From contig CAUJGJ010000403.1 in assembly GCA_963170055.1 (NCBI GenBank), positions 175,001-225,000 of the forward strand: a stretch of DNA of 50,000 nucleotides, written 5' to 3'. Positions 24,808 through 38,509 of this stretch are shown here, piece by piece (the first letter of the stretch is position 1; every line of letters begins with the position of its first letter). The stretch is from Halisarca cf. caerulea. Lineage: Eukaryota > Porifera > Demospongiae > Chondrillida > Halisarcidae. The notes under the pieces were generated by a model that saw only the letters and a program-made list of their open reading frames with translations, had not been told where the DNA came from and ran no database searches. The translations under genes were made by a program, and so were the position numbers.

Positions 24808-27800
24808 ATGGCTGAGAGGAGAGAAGGAGGAGTACTGAAGAATTTCTTCTCAAAATTTCGCTCAAATAGTTCAAGAGAAAGGTACGTACGCAATTTCAAG
24901 ATGTACGCAAGGCATGCGAAGTATTGATAGTATTGTCAGGCCGACCATTTGCATGCATGCAGTGATCGTACATCACTGAACATGGATTTATCTCCATGTG
25001 CACATATGCACTATTCAGCAGTGGGTTTATTTATGAACTTGTATATATAGAGTACACTAGTATGCATTTTGTGGATTGAAAACCAGCCATTAACGGTTGA
25101 CAGGGCTCTTTGGCAGTGAAAACATGGCTGCCGACAAGTATAGAAACTTAAAAACCATCAAATCAAGGATTTGTGAAGGTTTTACCTGCCTAAATTGCAA
25201 TGCAATGGTATCCTAAGTATCAATAATAATACGTACGTATTATTGAAAGGTTGAAAATTCTTCTCGAAGTATGTACTTTGACTACATATAGATCAGTTTT
25301 ATACACAGCTATTGTGGACCTTGCATAGCAGACTATTGCTATCCCTATTTTCTACTCACATTTGAAGCATCTTTGCAGTACATGATCTACCCATGGACTT
25401 TTGGGTAGCTTGAAGAATGTATGCGAATAATTCTGGCGCCTGTCTACATACATCTAATGTATGTACAGTAGGTACACAACGTTGCACTTTTGTCACATAT
25501 TCCTGTCTGCATACAGAGGTGTCTTGATAAGAAGGTCCAATTTTAAGGACAACTACTTAACAAATACACAATGGGTAGATAACAGTAGGCTCTAAGCTTT
25601 TCCAGAGATTTAAGTCAAGCTAGTTCAAGTTGAGTGAACTTCACATGTACGGTATGTGTCATAAAAAAATTCACACATCGTAATCGTAATACGATGCAAT
25701 TACGATACGCTACGATGCCAAATACAATCAATTTACGATCGTAAATCGATTACGATATACTACGATCGTACTTAGGGAAGATTTTATTACGATAATATTT
25801 CTGAAGACATTGAATTGTTATCGCTGATTAAAATGATCAAAATGCGATCATTGTTCGCACGTGGTGATTTCAAGTACGTACGTGCACAAGCTAGCTCAGT
25901 CGCCATCTTTATCGGCTGACCGGAACTCATACGCGGGCAGCAAACAAGTCTTTGAATTCTGTGTACCAAATAACAATGTAAACAATAAAATATAGCTTTA
26001 AGTACTATTTCAAATGCTTCTGCTTATCTGAGGAGCGCTCAGAACTGTTTTGTCAGTCATCGCGGATATTTGCAGCATTCCTCTACAGCTGCGAAAAGTC
26101 GAGCTGCCGGTGTGAGTTTTCACAGCTGTAGTAGAATACAGCCGAAAGTTAGTTGGTGCAGAGAGAATCTCCCGATGACTGCCAGGACTGTTCTAAGAGC
26201 TTCTCATGCCAACAGCGGTGAGTTTTCTTTTCTTTTTAAGCGATTATGTATATTTAAGTACCCGCTTGTCTAGTACGCGTATAATTAATAAACTAAATAT
26301 TTCGGCCTTCTGCATCGTACTATAGCGCTCTTCGAAAGATGGTGGTCGTGTCTTGAGCAACTTCTGGAGTTCTGCGACCGTCGTTTTGTCATCAGCCTAC
26401 ATTTGCATCTCAATGATGTCCTCGACCTCTTCGGTTACTTTAGACCGTCGCCCCGACCCTTCCTTTTTGCATATTGAGCCTGTCACTTCGTACTTCAGCA
26501 GAAACTAGTGAACTCCCTCTCTCGTACAGCTAAGGCCTTCTGAACGAAGTTTCTTATAAATTGACGGCGCTTTAAGTCCTTCATTTCGCCAGAACACTAT
26601 CCTCTGTTTCTTGTAATCCGAATAAACCATTCCTTCTGAACTTAAACAATTGCTATCTCGCAGAATGGATTTTTTTCAGAGTCTCATAAATACGATCATT
26701 ACGACTATAATTACGAACCCCATTCACGGTCTATTGGGCTTATTACGATCGTAATACATCGTATTTACGATCGTAATAGGCCCAATTACGATCGTAGTAC
26801 GACGCAATTACGAACGTAATACGATGCGTTTACGTTACGATTACGTTACGACATGTGAACTTTTTTATGACACATACCGTATGTGTATTTTGAGGCTTGA
26901 GTTCATTGTAAAGGCTAGTATGTGTACCCTTTGCATGTAGTAGTATGTAGTAGGTTTAGCTAAGTTATTGTCGCCCAAATACAGTATATTCTAATGGCCT
27001 GTCTGGAGTACGTACAATTCCATACACACGTATTTACGTAGGTGTCTAGATCTGTCGTTTTGTGTTTTGCAGTGACCACAGAGATGAGCTCTACTACGAG
27101 AAGTTGTTGCATCCAGACAAGTACGTACGTGTGCACATGTGTATGTGCAGAGACGGTCTGTGTTGTGTGTACACTTGCTGACACTTTGTATGGTCCGTTT
27201 GGTGTGAAGCCTGTACATTATACGTACGTACATTACACCCATATCAAAGTACGTACGTATGTGCATATATGGTACATATGTACACATGTACACTTATCCC
27301 ACAAGAAGTTTGATACCTTCAGAATATTTGGTCCAATGGTATTTTTAAAGCAGTCATAAGAAGTGGCTCAGAAATGCCATAGTGTATTTGCTTCCTACAT
27401 TGGCCACAAGAGCGAACAGTAGGGTTAGTGATGTAGTGACAGTGTTAGAAATATGGAGCAAATGGTAAAGGGATATATGCCATTTAATGCAATCATTTTG
27501 GGTCAAACAATTTCAGATTTTTTAGGGGCTGCCGCAGGCAGCCCCTATATTGTTTTCATTTGGACTTCCGGTGTGTAACGCTCGTCCGATATATATATAT
27601 ATATATATAATATGGATTTGAAGAAAAGTCTTATAATAGAGAATTTATATAATAGTAATAGAGAAGCATGAATTTATACAGGAATGAGTTATAGGAATTG
27701 TTTTGAAAACAATTGCCAAATATGGCAATTGTTTTCAAAACAATTGTCCAGTTACAATAAACAGTATGTTCAATGAATGTTCAGCTGTGCACTTACCCTC

Positions 27801-27901
27801 CAAACCTTTGCAAGTGATTCGAGTGCGTGGGGCGGCAGCCCCCACGAGTTTTTAACTCGAATTACTTGTTTGGACAAACGTACAAATGACCATGTAACAT
27901 C

Positions 27902-27962
<61 letters not shown>

Positions 27963-30567
27963 ATATCAAATGAGCAGTTAGTACTCGTTCATTTGTTTGA
28001 CCTAAACTTTTTTGGGTCGGTCAAAATGCCAAAGTGGTCGCATAATATCTGAATGCTGACCATTATTTCTAAGACTGTAGTGGTGGATTCACTCTCATCA
28101 CTGTGATTCACTCTCATCACTGTGATTTACTCTCATCACTGTGATTTACTCTCATCACTGTGATTTACTTTCATCACTGTGATTCACTCTCATCACTGTG
28201 ATTTACTCTCATCACTGTTATTTACTACAATATTTCTATATTTGTGCATGGTTGTCACTTGTTTTGTTTGTATGATATCAACTGTCAATACATACATAAA
28301 ACCTGTGCCTGTACGTATATATATGTGTACATCTGTGGATGGGCAGTTTTCTCTTTTTTGTAGCCAATCCAAACGGGACTTTGGTGTGTACAGCATTCGC
28401 CTTGTTGTCATGAGAGAGGAGAAGCTTGTTTACGACTCAGACACTTTCCAGCCAAATCCAACCCAGGGATTTCCCCAAGTATGTGGTATGTACGTACGTA
28501 CATATGTATGTATAGTGCTGTTTCTTTTGTGTGTAATATGGATTTAAATTTGTAAGTTACATATTTTGTACATGGTCCCACAGTTGCACATGTGCATAGT
28601 TCGTATGTGTACATACGTACGTATGTATGTACGAACATATGTATGTATATGTGCATACATATATGACACAGTGATGCAGTACACTGTGAGGTGTACATGT
28701 ACGTAACTGTATGTTAGTTTTCTTTTAGTACATGCTGTACTTCCTGCACAAAGTTCTGCTTCCAAGTGTGTGATACGTACATACAGTTTTGTGTGGATGT
28801 CTATGTGAATCCATATGGTGAACTCTTCACGTTCTTACTTGTGTACTTTCGTATGTGACTCCTAGGATCTTTGTGACTCTGGACATAACAGTCTGAGCTC
28901 ATCTGAAAAGTCGTCTCTTTGCAAGTCTTCTACTGTCAGTAGTTCTTTGGTAGAGAAGACGAATGGCAGACTCACATGCAGTGGTGCAAATAGCTCCTCA
29001 TCTCTGCCATCCAGCTGTAGGGGATCATCACACAGGAATGGAATGGTTTGTGTACAGTATATGTATATATATATGTATATGTACGTATGTACGTATGTGT
29101 CCACTGTCATTCTGAGTGTACGTGTGTACAAACGTTTTATGTACTGTATATCATATTATGTATGCATATGCATAGACAGAGGAAGGTACATACTTGGAGT
29201 TTGGGGGAGGGGGGCACAATGTATGCAGCTAAAACACATGCGTATGTATACACTTGTTATACTTCAGACACTCTATACATACATAGATAATACCATACTT
29301 AATTGTAGTATAGAGTGTCTATGCCTTCACATCGTGGCCTACTCACTGGTACCTTTACAAGTCTGGATCTGCCCTGTCTATGATGGAGTACAGAATAAGC
29401 CACTGATGCTTCATTTTCTTAGTTTCAATGGTTTATCTATGTATAGAGTATTGCACGCCGTCGGGAATTGTGACAATGTTATTAATCACAGGCCCGGAGC
29501 AAGCATTTTTGGGGTGGTTCGGCGGAAATTGTCAATGTCAATAAGATGCAGGACATAATAGTTATATATACAGGTCACAACATGCATGCATACCAACATG
29601 CAGGTCACAAAATGCATGCATACCAACATGCAGGTTGCAACATGCATGCGCACCAAACTATTACCCTAACATTTGATTAAGTTTAAATATATATTGTGCA
29701 AAGCACATAACACTGTCTGGAACCACGGTGACAGTGTCCAGCTATCAAACCACAAAGCTGGAAATGCAGAACATCTCTCGATCGATTTCCTTCCAAACGA
29801 TCGTGGTGGGAATTTAAACCCTTTTTGTTGAAGGGGGAGACAGAAGCAATGCCATTTGTAAAGCTGAAACCCCAAACAAACAGACCTCACGAAACGATCT
29901 ACCGTCTATCTACTTGAATGATTGCACAATGTAAAATGGCGCTTTCTTCGAGATGGTGCTTTAGTCATCAGAGTATCGTTATCGTTTTCTCTCACTTCAT
30001 TTTCCTACCAGGAAAAGATGATACTTGCCATTTGTGATTGATAATTGCAATTATTAGGACCCTATGTGAGTTTAACCAAATGCAGGATATTACCAACATT
30101 ATTCCTTTTAAACTTGGTGAACTTCAAGGCGTTGGTTTCAGTTTTTAAAAAGGGGTTTGGGCTGAAAAGTGGTCCGGCAAATGCCGGACCTGCCGGACTA
30201 CTTGCGCCGGCCTTGAATCATGAGTTGTACAGGCTGTGACCTTTAGCCCCTCCCCCCCCACTTGGCAAACCATTCCTCCACCTACGTATGCAAAGGTACA
30301 TGCTATTCCCACTAGGTCTAAAGAAGTTGAATCATAAGGCTAAACTAAAGCACATGCTTGTGGATGAGAAAACTTGCACACATGATTATTATTACATCAT
30401 CTACTATACTAGCCAGAAAAAAAGCCACCAATTTGGCACTGATTTTGGCACTGATTGCAGCCTTCAAGCTTCATTTACAAATAAGGGCTTATAACATGAA
30501 CTTCTATCGTTCAAAATTGCAGTATGTGAAGGAATTTTTCTTAAACCCGTGAAGAAGTATGTGGGTG

Positions 30568-30598
<31 letters not shown>

Positions 30599-31460
30599 TT
30601 CCCCAAGAAACTTGAGGGGACATGTGCCCCCTGGGCCACCTGGTTTCACCTCCTATGGTATGAGTATATATATCCACCTGCACTTGAGTTTTCAGAGTGC
30701 TCTGCAAAATGACATTTGTAATGTTGATGTCTGCTTGTTTGCAATGTTGCTGTTCATAAGTAGTGTATGCATACTTACTTACGGCTCATGCTTGCTGCCC
30801 AGAACTCTGAGATCGCTGTCTACACTGAACTCATGTTTGGAGCCGTTGGAGGGAAGAGGAAGGAACACCAAACTAAGATTCACTTCATCAAGTATGTTTG
30901 TACATACGTTTGTCAGTGGGTCTTGAAGGAGAAGGTTTCAGTGTGTTTATGTACGTATTTATGCTATTGGTCACCACTGCCTATTCATTCCTTACTTTGC
31001 TGCCTGTTTCAGTATTTACTGAAATGTGAGCTCAATCCAACTACATACGTATGTATTAATGCATATACATGTACGTAAATCTTACTATACTTTAACCAGC
31101 ACTACCATGCAGATTATTCATTTCGTTGTTACTACTGTCAGATGCTCAGCTTGGTGTAGCAAAAGTATTTAAACTGATTCTGTACATTTGCTCTATACGT
31201 TTTTGGGACTTACTGTACGTAGGATTCATTTTTACGTGCTTCTCGTGATGGTTAGTTGGATGTACGTAACAGTGGTCTTTTCCTGTTCCCCTAGGAATTT
31301 GAACCAACTGCTGATCACCAAAGTGTTCTACCCTCAGCGTCAGAGCCAGCCAATGTGTCCTCTCAGTGATAGCAGTTCTGAGTATTCCGAGTTCGTGAGA
31401 AGTGCAAGTATACTAGGGTTTCGCCAACAAAGTAAGTGTGTGTGTCGACACACACGCACG

Positions 31461-31535
<75 letters not shown>

Positions 31536-34500
31536 TATTAACACAATTATGTATAATCATATAATGATTGCATTTTTATTTTGCCATGAAACAGCCAAAA
31601 TACGCTCTCATAGTCTGAATATTCCGAGATCCACTAGAGAAAGTGTCAGTCCTAGTCCACCATATTCTGGAAGATCTTCACCTTCAACTACTGTCCGAGC
31701 ACAAGGCTTAGTGAATCCTGTAAACCCTCCTTCCAAGGTTAGTAGGTCTGTATGCTTGCATGTGTATATACATACATACGTACGTATGCACAGTGCATGT
31801 ACGTATATATAATATAGACATGTACTGGTTACTACATGGTTGCTTGGGGAGTAACATGTTTACTGGTCGAAAGCTGAGGGTGGGCTCGTATAGCCAAGGA
31901 TTGAGGTCAGTAAACATTTTGCTCCCCAAGGAAGACATGTAGAACTAATTTATCTCCTTTTAACACTTCAACAGACAGCTGCTCTGCTATGGTTGCTGTA
32001 CATTGCACAATTTGTTATTAGAGAGTTTTAGTACTATGCAAAACATTACGTAATAGGCTTACTACGTTTCACACGGAAAACTAGAACGTTCTTAGTAACG
32101 GTTTCGACATATCAAAGTATCTTAGTACATTCTTACTCTACGTTATAAGCCTCGTAGTGCTGCTCTCTCTTTTGCTCCTCTAACTGCTGCTTTTCAGCTT
32201 GGCTTTCCATTTATGCTAGTAAAAGAACTCCTTCAAGGTCCAAATCTCCCTCAGAATCATCAAAAACTCACTAAATCTTTGTCACAGTTTTGTATTGCCA
32301 TAATGTTGAGTATTTGACGTTACTAAAACAAAAACGTGCTAAATTTCGAGCATACCTATCAGCTTACTACGCATGTTGTTGCGACCTTTTTGATATTGAC
32401 AATCGTATGCCGTACCCACCCAAATTGCATCACCGTTCTGATCACAGTGCGCCATATGCGCCTGTACCACGTTGATGTTGTACAAATGGATTTTCCCCCG
32501 TTACCTTGTATAGCAACCCTATGCTTGTATGACATTGTTGGATAGAGTAAAATAGAGCTTTCTGATGAGGTATGATCCACTATATGTTGCAATCCAAAAT
32601 CACGAGTAAATAGCAATTGATTGAAAGATTGAAAATCACTAAATAAACAATGTGGTCAAACTTTGACTTATTACGAAGAAAACCTGGCCAAGAAACTACA
32701 GACGCCGGCTTACAGAGGTCGTAAGACGACCTTGTATCCTCCATAATAAGCTGAAAGAAGTTTGTTGTGCAGCAGATCCTTTTTGAAGGCTTTTGTTAAC
32801 CTACTGTTGAACGCGGTTGTTTAGATCCTTGTTGTAACTTTGTGTCTTGCCTGCCTTGCGAATTTTACCCTTATCCTGTATTCGATTTGATTTCTGTGAT
32901 CTGTATTGTTTGAATTTACGAATAAGCAGAACTTGCTACACAGTGTGCGCTCGTTCCACTGAGATAGAAGAACAAATAACAATTTTGTCGGAAATTACAC
33001 GTGGCGCGCTTGCATGACCTACGTACAAGCTTGCGGATTTAGAGCGAGGTGCATACGTATATCCACTTCGGGTTCTTACAGTTGTCAATGTATTAATTGA
33101 CAACTAATGATTGTTATGACAAACTGGATGCTTAGTGAATACTGTCCTGACCGTGGGACAAGTATCCCAAATACTGTACTACCCAACACCGCTTCTTTGA
33201 TGTATGAAGTCATCGGAGATAAGTGATGTTATTGTCCCAGAAAAGAGTTCAACCACTTGAAATGCATACGTACGCATGTGCATGTTTTTATGTTTGTATT
33301 GGAAGCTTATGTAGGAAGGCGGAGAGCTTTCAATAGGTTTCACTGAGCCCTTGGTGGATTATAATGTTTTCGCTGTATTGCATCTTGTGTTGATAGAGTG
33401 TTTCCAAAAAGTCACGTTTGAAAGGACCAAAGTATGCTGTCGGCGTTGTGTTTAAAATTGGACGTGGCTTGGACAACCATGGAGAGCAAAAAGCACAGAG
33501 GTACGTGTTAAGTTTTGAGAACTGCATGTGTAGGAGGGTATAATAGAAGTATGGAAGAATGTGGAAACAGAAGATGATAGCTATTAGTGGTGTGAATCTT
33601 GTATGTACTTGTATTAGTTACCATTAGTTGACAGGTTGTTCACCACTGCCAGTTTGACCACTTTGGATTTTAAATTTATTGTTCATATGTTCCACACATG
33701 AACTTGTACCATGCATGCACACATGAACGTGTACCATGCATGCACACATGAACTTGTACCATGCATGCACACATGATCTTGTACCATGCATGCACACATG
33801 AACTTGTACCATGCATGCACACATAAATTTGTACCATGCATGCACACATGAACGTGTACCATGCATCTATCAACACCACAAGGACTACATGTATAAGTAC
33901 GTATGTATGTACTGTACTTGTGTATGCATGTTTGCACGTTTGTACGTATGTATACCACTTGTTTTTTTTTTTTTTGATTGAGAACACATTTCTGTTCATC
34001 CTGGCTATAGTGTACATATGTACGTACGTACTGTATGTAGGATGCCTACGTGTATGTCTTCTATAATTCCTACTGTAGGCAATTGGAAGACTTTGTATTT
34101 TCTCATTTTCCAATTGTTGACTGGAAAATGAGTGCCTTGAAGATGGCAGTTGAGGAGGCTAGGATGCACAGTGAGAGATGTAAACTAGTTCACGATTTGA
34201 ACCTGGCCAAGCAGCGTTTTGTGAACGATATTCACAATCTATACTCTGTGTCAAGGATTCAGGTTTGTTTCGTAACTTTGCTTTATTTTGGAGTATGATG
34301 GAGTAGGTGTGCTCCAAATGTATGTACGTATGTAGAATTGGCACCAAAAGTATGACTGCCATGCATTATCACAAATTAGTTTTCACCCAAGCCTAATACT
34401 ATGTATGAGAAGTTGAGTTGGTAATTTTTGGTGCTTTTTATATAGTAGCATACGCATGTGTTGAGGTATGTATGTAGCAACACTACAGTTTCAAGATGTC

Positions 34501-37500
34501 ATTTTTGAACTAAGTTACTGGTCACCAGGATGAGATTGTGTAGCTCATTTGTGCCCTGTGAGCTCCAATTGTTAGCATGAACTGCAGTTTAAGGTTCTGA
34601 AAGTATGCGTACATTTCTCAATTGAGAATAGTCATAGTGGGCAAGTCCTGTATGTTAACTGGTTCACCACATATCCGATCAACTTTGTGGCTGCATGAGT
34701 ATAGGAAATTATGTGTGTGCATCCGTATATGGGCCAGACATGTATTCTGCATCAACTGGGGGGCTCATCTGCTTGAGTAGGTGCATTGATTACAGTCGAG
34801 CACCTACTGCTGCAGAATGTATGAATTTTATGGTCAGTGCACTCGGTTCAACTAACTCTGTGTAGTGTAGTGTAGTGTATGTACGTACGTATGTACTTAT
34901 GCATAGCCCTTGCACATCTATTCCTGTGCCCGTCCACAGCTTGTTCTTATTCCAAGTGTTTAGGAGAATGATCCTTTAAGAAAGTCTTTGTGTATGGTGT
35001 TAACATGCTAATCCTACATCTTCAAACATTTTACTAGTGTTCATTGATAAACTTATGTGCATACATTTCTGAATCTAATCATTATGTCTTTTATTTGTAT
35101 AGAAACCAGTTTTTCTCACCATTGTGAGGAATCCTGATGGTAGACGAACTGCTATGTCTTTATTCCTGAGCGAGTTGGTCCATGGAATCGTAGCTGTTGA
35201 TACCAAAGATACTGATTTGTGAGTTTACTCTGCTTTCGGTGTGACTTGACATTGACATAAGTACGCATGCATGTACATACCTATATGCATATGCACGTGG
35301 GCGTTATGCAGTGCATACATGGTTTTGCTGTAACTATTTGAGATGTACGTATGTGTGTATGCCCATCCAGTCCATATCAAGTATTGTTGTAAACGCTTCA
35401 CTTGCAGTACAGTGGATCCTGTATAGCTCAGCTGTATCCCATTCGCTCTATGGTTTTGATTATCCTATTTTCTGTTCACAGAATGTGGACAGAAAATAGA
35501 ATACTCAATGACAGTTGTCAGATTTTGCAAGTAATCCTTGCTATACTCCGACTATAGTCACACCTGGTGTATTCAACACTGGTTGTTTGAGTACTTCTTT
35601 TATTCAACCCTCAACCCTTTGTTGTGAATCCACATCAACAAGTTGTGTACAATTGTGCCCTATCTTATCATCACATGGCATGTTGCATGATTGCGTAAGA
35701 GCTGCCAGTGTTTTGGGTTGTGAGATAGCACCTGAGACCAGTTCCCCAGATCATGCGTCTACAAGGATAATGTGAATCACTGTCCCATTTTGTATTCTAA
35801 AGTTACTATTTCTTTTTTCTATGTACTACGTATGTATGTACACAGTACATGTTTTATTATCATAATAAAAGCTATTGTTTGTTTGGTGTTGTTTGTGTAC
35901 TACTGTACGTATCTAACAGCGTATGCCTAAGTTATCTATGCATATGCATATCGTTAGATCCCTTTAACTTATTTGCATAATTATGTATTAGTTAGATCCT
36001 GTCCAGGTGTGCTGCAGCAGAAATACAGTGCTGATTGACCGAGGGCAAAGCCTGAGGTCATCAGCACTGTATTTCAACCCAAAACAACTGGCACTGTATT
36101 TCTGCAGCACACCTGGACAGGATATACCTAATTTGTATCCTGGCAACCATTCACTGTTGACTGTTAGTGTGTACAGTCTCATCTGGAGTTGATCAGTTCC
36201 GCCCACTTGCTCTACCAATTGACATCAATTGACATAAATTAGGAAGTGTGCGTATATCAGTGACCTGTGCTACATCACAAATGTCAGCACACTTTTTCCT
36301 TTGATCCACCCATAATTTGCCCCCACACCAGGATACAAGTGCTTGCAATAGTTATGAGTTTTCTCAGTGTCTTGTGTAGCAGTTCAGAGGGAATTCCCCA
36401 CTATCAGACATAGTGTCGGATTCAGCTTTGTGTCTTGTGTGCCCGTGGCTACTAAGTCCTCTTATGTATTATGTGAAACATGAATACGTACATGTGAAGG
36501 TTTGTATGTACATATGTTCCACACTACAAGTTGCTGTTGTGTATCTGCAGTTTCCTGTCCAAAGTGATCACAAGTGTCCTCATACATCATGTTGGTTGGA
36601 TGCAGTCGTTCTGTGACCACATGCTCTCTGGAGGACGTGGAGTGGATGCATCACATTCTGTTAGTTTTGTGGTCTTTGCGCTGTTCAGGATACAGTGTGT
36701 TTGTACACTACGTTACCACATCCGGAGTACATGCATATGTCTGTTGTAGGCTAATTATTTAAAATGAGTTTAGAATTTGTTTAGTATGTATGTTCTGAGT
36801 TTATCCACATGATTTATCTATGAACCTTTACTGGGTTTGATGTATTGACCTGCAGTGCACGTTGTACTACAACTGTTTTGTATGTATGCAAAGTGCGTAT
36901 GTACATACCTGTGGTTTTGTTTCTCATTGCACATTCTCCAGTTGTCAGCACCTGCTCACAATCCTCAAATGGACCAGTTTTGGTGAGTTGTGTTAAGTGT
37001 GTATTGACGTAAGGTTTGATGAAGAATACTGACACAGTAGAATGCAAGTACTCAAGTCATGTGGTTTGTGTGTACATCACCTTCTCTATACTATTCTAGG
37101 GACTTGTACGGTTCAATCAATGCACCAGGAAGAATCTGTCGCACTGTTGTCTGTGGCCAAACTAAGGTGGATGTGTGTCGCATTCTGTATATTCTTACAT
37201 ACTTCATTCGTTGCAAGGACCTGGTGAGGGAGACGACCGGTGATGTTGATTTGGATCCTTTCAACCGTCCACGATTGGGTGCTCTGTCAGTAACTGACAG
37301 TCACTTTATGCGCCACCCTTCTGAAACAAGCTACTGTGATCCTGACCAACTGTACTGCAGAGTCTGTAGTAGGAGTCTTCGTAGTGTGCACGGCAACAGC
37401 ACTGGACTCTTTCAGGATGGTTGTAATGGTGGGGAATGCTCATTAGAAGACCCATCCGCCTACAGAGAAGGTGGCAGGCGCAGTTCATGTGGTATGCACG

Positions 37501-38417
37501 GGTATCAATACACATGTGAGGAGTGTAGCTCTCACGTCAGCTCTGACAGCGGAATGGGTGGGGTTGACCGAAATGGTCTTCATTCTAGTAGGTCAGTGGC
37601 TGTTGTGTCTGTGCAGTGGACATCTGTGATGCATTCTCCTCATGCAATGAGCAGTTTTAGTCTGTTCTGATCTCATTGGGAAGATATACACACTGGGCAT
37701 CTTTATTATCCATTGATGCCTTTTAGATTATATATGTCCATGCATGCATATTATTTGCATTGATAAATGTATGTTTCTATAGTTCTAGGGTATTGAGGTC
37801 ATTCTATAAGACTGCAAATGTTTCATAATAGCCACTCTTTCCCAGCCATCATTCTGGTGCCCTAGCTAAGCAATCGCCTGTCTGGAATAGGCACCAGGTT
37901 CGACTCAAGGAGTGACCTAAGTGTGTGATGTGCATGCGAACATGCATGTCAACTACTTACAAGAGTATCCCTACCTCGAGATCCATTTACTTATTTGTGA
38001 ACACACATTTACTTGGTAGAAAATGATGCATTTTTCTGCGTATGTTGTGTTCTCTCAGATCCAGTACACCTGTAGACAGTAGCAGTATCACCAGTGAACA
38101 GTCAGAAGTGTACTTCAACCCATCCTGGGATCACTTGGATCCTGAGAAGAGTCTACTTCTTACAAAGATGAGACTGACTCTGTCGCAGGATGTCAGTGTA
38201 GAAGGAGAACGGCAACACTTAGAGGACGGTGGGTATCAGTTTGAGAAGATAAAGACACATCGGTACGTACATACAGTATACATATGCATACATATGTAGC
38301 TTCGTATGCCGTACATATGTACTTATGCATTTGTATCACACTAAGCTGCAAGTTTTTTGATACACAGGTACATACGTACAAATGACATTGTGTAAATGCA
38401 CATTGTATCTGCTGCAG

Positions 38418-38509
<92 letters not shown>

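Noticed and set aside
28862..29131. 89-codon minus-strand frame opposite FNIP exon 4
   Set aside because: It is the shadow of the serine-rich plus-strand exon.
32198..32310. Open plus-strand stretch after an acceptor-like TTTTCAG in FNIP intron 7
   Set aside because: Flanking FNIP exons join correctly without it, no FNIP-like sequence is seen and no donor fits.
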